The position numbers and the translations under genes were made by a program. DNA of 10,289 bases, taken from Porticoccaceae bacterium. Its GTDB lineage: Bacteria; Pseudomonadota; Gammaproteobacteria; Pseudomonadales; Porticoccaceae. This document shows positions 7,803 to 10,289 of this stretch, in pieces (positions within the stretch are counted from its first letter, which is position 1; every line of letters starts with the position of its first letter). The stretch lies in assembly GCA_002692165.1 (NCBI GenBank), contig NZJL01000046.1:1780-12068 (forward strand). The letters are read 5' to 3'. The notes under the pieces were generated by a model. That model saw only the letters and a list, made by a program, of their open reading frames with translations, did no database searches and was not told the DNA's origin.

Positions 7803-8774
7803 ATGTATGCAAGAAATTACCGGGATTCTGCGCTTCGAACAATTCGCTTAGAGTCTGAAGCAGTAGCCGCGATGAGTTGTCAAATTGACAGTAGTTTCGA
7901 TGCAGCCTGCGAAATTTTCATGTCTTGTTCGGGGCGGGTAGTGGTCATTGGCATGGGCAAGTCAGGGCATGTGGCTAATAAGGTGGCAGCCACATTGGCT
8001 AGCACCGGGACCCCAGCGTTTTTTGTTCATCCGGGCGAAGCAAGCCACGGTGACATCGGCATGATTACCAAAGATGATGTGGTCCTCTCGATTTCAAGTT
8101 CAGGGACTACATCGGAAATTATCGCGCTAATTCCGCTGATTAAGCGATTGGGCATTCCTTTAGTCACGATGACAGGCGACAAACAATCACCGCTAGCAGC
8201 AGCGGCAGCTGTGAACCTTAATATCGGCGTTGAAAGGGAGGCATGCCCACTGAATCTCGCTCCTACCACTAGCACGACGGTTTCATTAGTTTTGGGGGAC
8301 GCATTGGCAATCGCTCTTCTAGAGTCGAAAGGATTCACCGCAGAAGATTTCGCTTTTTCTCATCCTGGAGGCGCTTTAGGGCGCAAGCTATTATTGAGGG
8401 TCAAAGATGTGATGCATAGCGAGGAAAAAATCCCTAAGGTACAAACATCTCAGCCGCTGAAAGATGGGCTATTAGAAATGACAGCAAGGGGTTTCGGCAT
8501 GACCTCTATTACTGATAACAATGGTAAGCTGGCGGGAATATTCACAGATGGCGATTTACGTCGAACTATCGATAAAGGATTGGATATTCGGAAGACGAAA
8601 ATGAGCGCCGTGATGTCAGAAGAACCCGTTACAGTGCGAGAACATGTTCTCGCAGCCGAAGCCATGAAGATTATGGAAGATCACTCAATAACTGTTCTGC
8701 TGGTTGAAAACGAGGAGAAGATAATTACCGGGATACTGCATATGCATGACCTTGTCAGCGCCAGAGTAGTATAA
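7803..8774 (+). CDS. kdsD: D-arabinose 5-phosphate isomerase
   Basis: KdsD interconverts D-ribulose 5-phosphate and D-arabinose 5-phosphate in the cytoplasm, the first step toward Kdo, the sugar joining lipid A to the LPS core. The 323 residues comprise an N-terminal SIS domain (about 35-190) and two C-terminal CBS domains (about 200-323), the standard KdsD layout. The four catalytic-site residues known from E. coli KdsD (Lys59, Glu111, Glu152, His193) appear here with a constant six-residue offset. They are Lys53 in GMGKSGH, Glu105 in GTTSEIIAL, Glu146 in EREACPLNLAPT and His187 in FSHPGGALGRK. A TAG in frame at 7791 rules out a start further upstream. The ATG has no visible Shine-Dalgarno. 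kdsC follows after two bases, so the pair is surely cotranscribed. GutQ-type paralogues share the fold, but the kdsC-lptC context supports the LPS enzyme. Confidence 0.97.
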   Translation: MYARNYRDSALRTIRLESEAVAAMSCQIDSSFDAACEIFMSCSGRVVVIGMGKSGHVANKVAATLASTGTPAFFVHPGEASHGDIGMITKDDVVLSISSSGTTSEIIALIPLIKRLGIPLVTMTGDKQSPLAAAAAVNLNIGVEREACPLNLAPTTSTTVSLVLGDALAIALLESKGFTAEDFAFSHPGGALGRKLLLRVKDVMHSEEKIPKVQTSQPLKDGLLEMTARGFGMTSITDNNGKLAGIFTDGDLRRTIDKGLDIRKTKMSAVMSEEPVTVREHVLAAEAMKIMEDHSITVLLVENEEKIITGILHMHDLVSARVV

Positions 8775-8776
8775 AA

Positions 8777-9334
8777 ATGAGCATAAGTGCCCAAATTTTA
8801 GAAATTGTCCCGAAAAATATAATTCGTGCAGCAGCTTCAATAAAATTATTGGTGCTCGATGTTGATGGGGTTCTTACGGACGGACGGCTATACTTCGGTG
8901 AAGAAGGAGAAACACTCAAAGCTTTTAACATTCAGGATGGTCTTGGTATTAAAATGCTCCAGTCTGCTGATATTCATGTCGGAGTCATTACTGGAAGAAC
9001 ATCAAGGCCTCTAGAAAATCGAGTAGAGGAGCTTGCCATCAGCTTTACCGTGCAGGGTCAGGCGGACAAATTCCCAGCACTTGAAGAAAAACGACTCCAA
9101 TACGCATTAGAGTTGAGTGAAATTGGTTTTCTCGGAGATGACCTGCCCGATATTAAATGCATCCAGAAAGTTGGGTTTGGAATTTGTGTGGCAAATTCTC
9201 ATATTGCTCTTGCGCAGCTTGCCGATTGGCAAACCGATAAGACTGGAGGATTTGGTGCTGTCCGCGAAGTGGCAGATCTTATCCTTGCTGCTCAAGGAAA
9301 GCTCGACAAAATTTTGTCCGACTACTCATTATGA
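8777..9334 (+). CDS. kdsC: 3-deoxy-D-manno-octulosonate 8-phosphate phosphatase
   Basis: KdsC dephosphorylates Kdo 8-phosphate to Kdo in the cytoplasm and is a tetrameric HAD-superfamily phosphatase of the small C0 (capless) class. The 185 residues match the family length. The HAD motifs are DVDGVLTDG with nucleophile Asp28 and acid/base Asp30, the motif II threonine in ITGRTSRPLENR, Lys98 in GQADKFPAL, and the motif III acidic pair in FLGDDLPD (Asp121-Asp122). The C-terminal GGFGAVREVADLIL is the typical KdsC tail that reaches the neighbouring subunit's active site. The ATG lies two bases after the kdsD stop, and its own stop overlaps the lptC start by four bases (ATGA), so kdsD, kdsC and lptC are translationally coupled. 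All expected catalytic residues are present. Confidence 0.96.
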   Translation: MSISAQILEIVPKNIIRAAASIKLLVLDVDGVLTDGRLYFGEEGETLKAFNIQDGLGIKMLQSADIHVGVITGRTSRPLENRVEELAISFTVQGQADKFPALEEKRLQYALELSEIGFLGDDLPDIKCIQKVGFGICVANSHIALAQLADWQTDKTGGFGAVREVADLILAAQGKLDKILSDYSL

Positions 9335-9891
9335 AAAATTATGCGCTTATAAGTGCCACTGCACTCCTCACAATAGCATTCCTTCTCATTTGGGACTCAC
9401 CACCAGAATCTTTTTTAAAAAATTCTGAGGGGCGGCCTGAAAGGGTACCGTTAGCAGATAGCTACATGCGTCAGGTAAAAGCACGAGTTTATTCAAAAAA
9501 TGGACAAGAACAATTTTCAATGCAAGCTACTCAGGTAAAATTCTATAGAAATGTATCAGAGATTTTAATTTTGAACCCAAAAGCGATTTCACACGAAAAA
9601 AGTGGCAGGAAAGTTGAAATCTCGGCAGAATCAGGAGTGCTTGACCAAATTAATTATCAAATCGAATTAAGTGGCAATGTGCTCATCAAAGCGGGCCTCG
9701 ATAGTGACCTGGCTGAGCTTGAGACCGAGACGATAACTTATTTTCCCAACGAAGGACTTGTCGTTAACGACCGAGAATTCGCGTTTAAGAACAACAGAGG
9801 AAAAGTTTATGGCATCGGCGTAGAGGCCTATCCTAATAGAGGGGCCTACAGGTTTTTGGATCAAGTACAAGTAGTTTATGAATATTTTTAA
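9331..9891 (+). CDS. lptC: LPS export protein LptC
   Basis: LptC is a bitopic inner-membrane protein that receives LPS from the LptB2FG transporter and passes it to periplasmic LptA. The 186 residues (E. coli 191) begin with one transmembrane helix (about 4-20) followed by a short polar linker. The periplasmic domain is rich in beta strands of the LptC/OstA-like jellyroll. Characteristic segments are YMRQVKARVYSKNGQEQFSM (45-64), DQINYQIELSGNVLI (105-119) and the late Glu-Thr-rich TETITYFPNEGLVV (132-145), where the family has its conserved Y.P strand. LptC sequences diverge strongly, so position between kdsC and lptA is a major part of the identification. It overlaps kdsC by four bases and lptA by 14 bases; no separate Shine-Dalgarno is seen. 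Confidence 0.93.
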   Translation: MKNYALISATALLTIAFLLIWDSPPESFLKNSEGRPERVPLADSYMRQVKARVYSKNGQEQFSMQATQVKFYRNVSEILILNPKAISHEKSGRKVEISAESGVLDQINYQIELSGNVLIKAGLDSDLAELETETITYFPNEGLVVNDREFAFKNNRGKVYGIGVEAYPNRGAYRFLDQVQVVYEYF

Positions 9892-10289
9892 ATTTGTCAT
9901 CCTTATATGCTTAGCATGGCCTGGCACCTCGCTGTCTCTTCCACAAAATTCCAGCGCCGCGATAACCATTGAATCTGACCGTGCTGAGCAGAATGAAAAG
10001 GAAGAGATTACTAAATATATTGGTAATGTATCTATCAACAGAGGTGACCTGAATATCAAAGCGGACCGAGTAATTGTAAGGTATGAAAATAACCGTGTTT
10101 CAACTATTTTTTGTGAAGGAAGTCCCTCAAATTTTAGCCAACGTCCGGCGCATAAGAACGAAGAACTTATCGGACTAGCAGACAATATAGAATATTCTCT
10201 CAAAACAGAGGTCGTTAATTTACAAGGCAACGCTTCTTTGAACCGAAACGGCACGATAATTAAAGGGGACACGATCTCGTATGATTTGA
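9878..10289 (+). CDS. lptA: LPS transport periplasmic protein LptA, 3' end outside the window
   Basis: LptA forms the periplasmic bridge that carries LPS from LptC to LptD at the outer membrane. The frame opens at the ATG at 9878, inside the end of lptC, and stays open for 137 codons to the right edge without a stop. The translation starts MNIFKFVILICLAWPGTSLS, a signal peptide probably cleaved near residues 20-23. It continues with OstA-type beta-strand segments: ITIESDRAEQNE (29-40), YIGNVSINRGDLNIKADRV (47-65), LIGLADNIEYS and VNLQGNASLNRNGTIIKGD (113-131). The repeated pattern of one strand ending in a conserved G-N or A-D turn is typical of LptA. In the usual gene order lptB follows. The antisense strand also has a long open frame here, but it lacks any such family pattern. 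Confidence 0.93.
   Translation, partial: MNIFKFVILICLAWPGTSLSLPQNSSAAITIESDRAEQNEKEEITKYIGNVSINRGDLNIKADRVIVRYENNRVSTIFCEGSPSNFSQRPAHKNEELIGLADNIEYSLKTEVVNLQGNASLNRNGTIIKGDTISYDL

Noticed and set aside
9667..10272. A 201-codon open frame on the minus strand across lptC and lptA
   Set aside because: It lies wholly antisense to two recognisable genes, shows no family pattern, and has no matching neighbour on that strand.

Overview
The window reads as a chromosomal envelope-biogenesis and histidine-biosynthesis region of a gammaproteobacterium. Every complete gene belongs to a recognised family. The order degS/algW, hisC, hisD, hisG, murA, ibaG, mla, kdsD, kdsC, lptC, lptA matches the arrangement known from Pseudomonas. 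A yrbG-type exchanger beside the mla and kds genes is the enterobacterial arrangement. G+C is moderate (mid-40s percent by eye), and I see no insertion sequence, phage gene, tRNA, rRNA or CRISPR array. An uncultivated marine-type gammaproteobacterium is a reasonable guess, but that is inference.

Layout. Positions 109-1203 (+) hold a membrane-anchored DegS/AlgW protease. It converges, with 13 bp between stop codons, on a block of six minus-strand genes running from 6591 down to 1217: mlaC, ibaG, murA, hisG, hisD, hisC. The last four are packed tightly (6-16 bp gaps) and look like one transcript. A 147 bp AT-rich divergent region (6592-6738) separates this block from the plus-strand genes yrbG, kdsD, kdsC, lptC and lptA. 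From kdsD onward these are nearly touching or overlapping. lptA is cut by the right edge of the window.

How the genes work together. MurA makes the first committed peptidoglycan precursor. KdsD and KdsC perform two steps of Kdo synthesis for the LPS inner core. LptC and LptA form part of the bridge that carries LPS to the outer membrane. MlaC is the periplasmic phospholipid shuttle that maintains outer-membrane asymmetry. DegS/AlgW is the protease that starts the sigma-E-type envelope stress response. HisG, HisD and HisC catalyse steps 1, 8 (the last two oxidations) and 7 of histidine synthesis. HisG is the short form that needs a HisZ partner encoded elsewhere.

The main oddity is at the mla locus. 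mlaC is present, but mlaF, mlaE and mlaD are absent upstream and mlaB is absent downstream, so the locus is reduced to its periplasmic component. This MlaC also carries an unusual polar stretch of roughly 45 residues between its signal peptide and the MlaC domain, and its start is best placed at a TTG with a perfect Shine-Dalgarno. I do not see a convincing wholly new system; most of the window is core genome.
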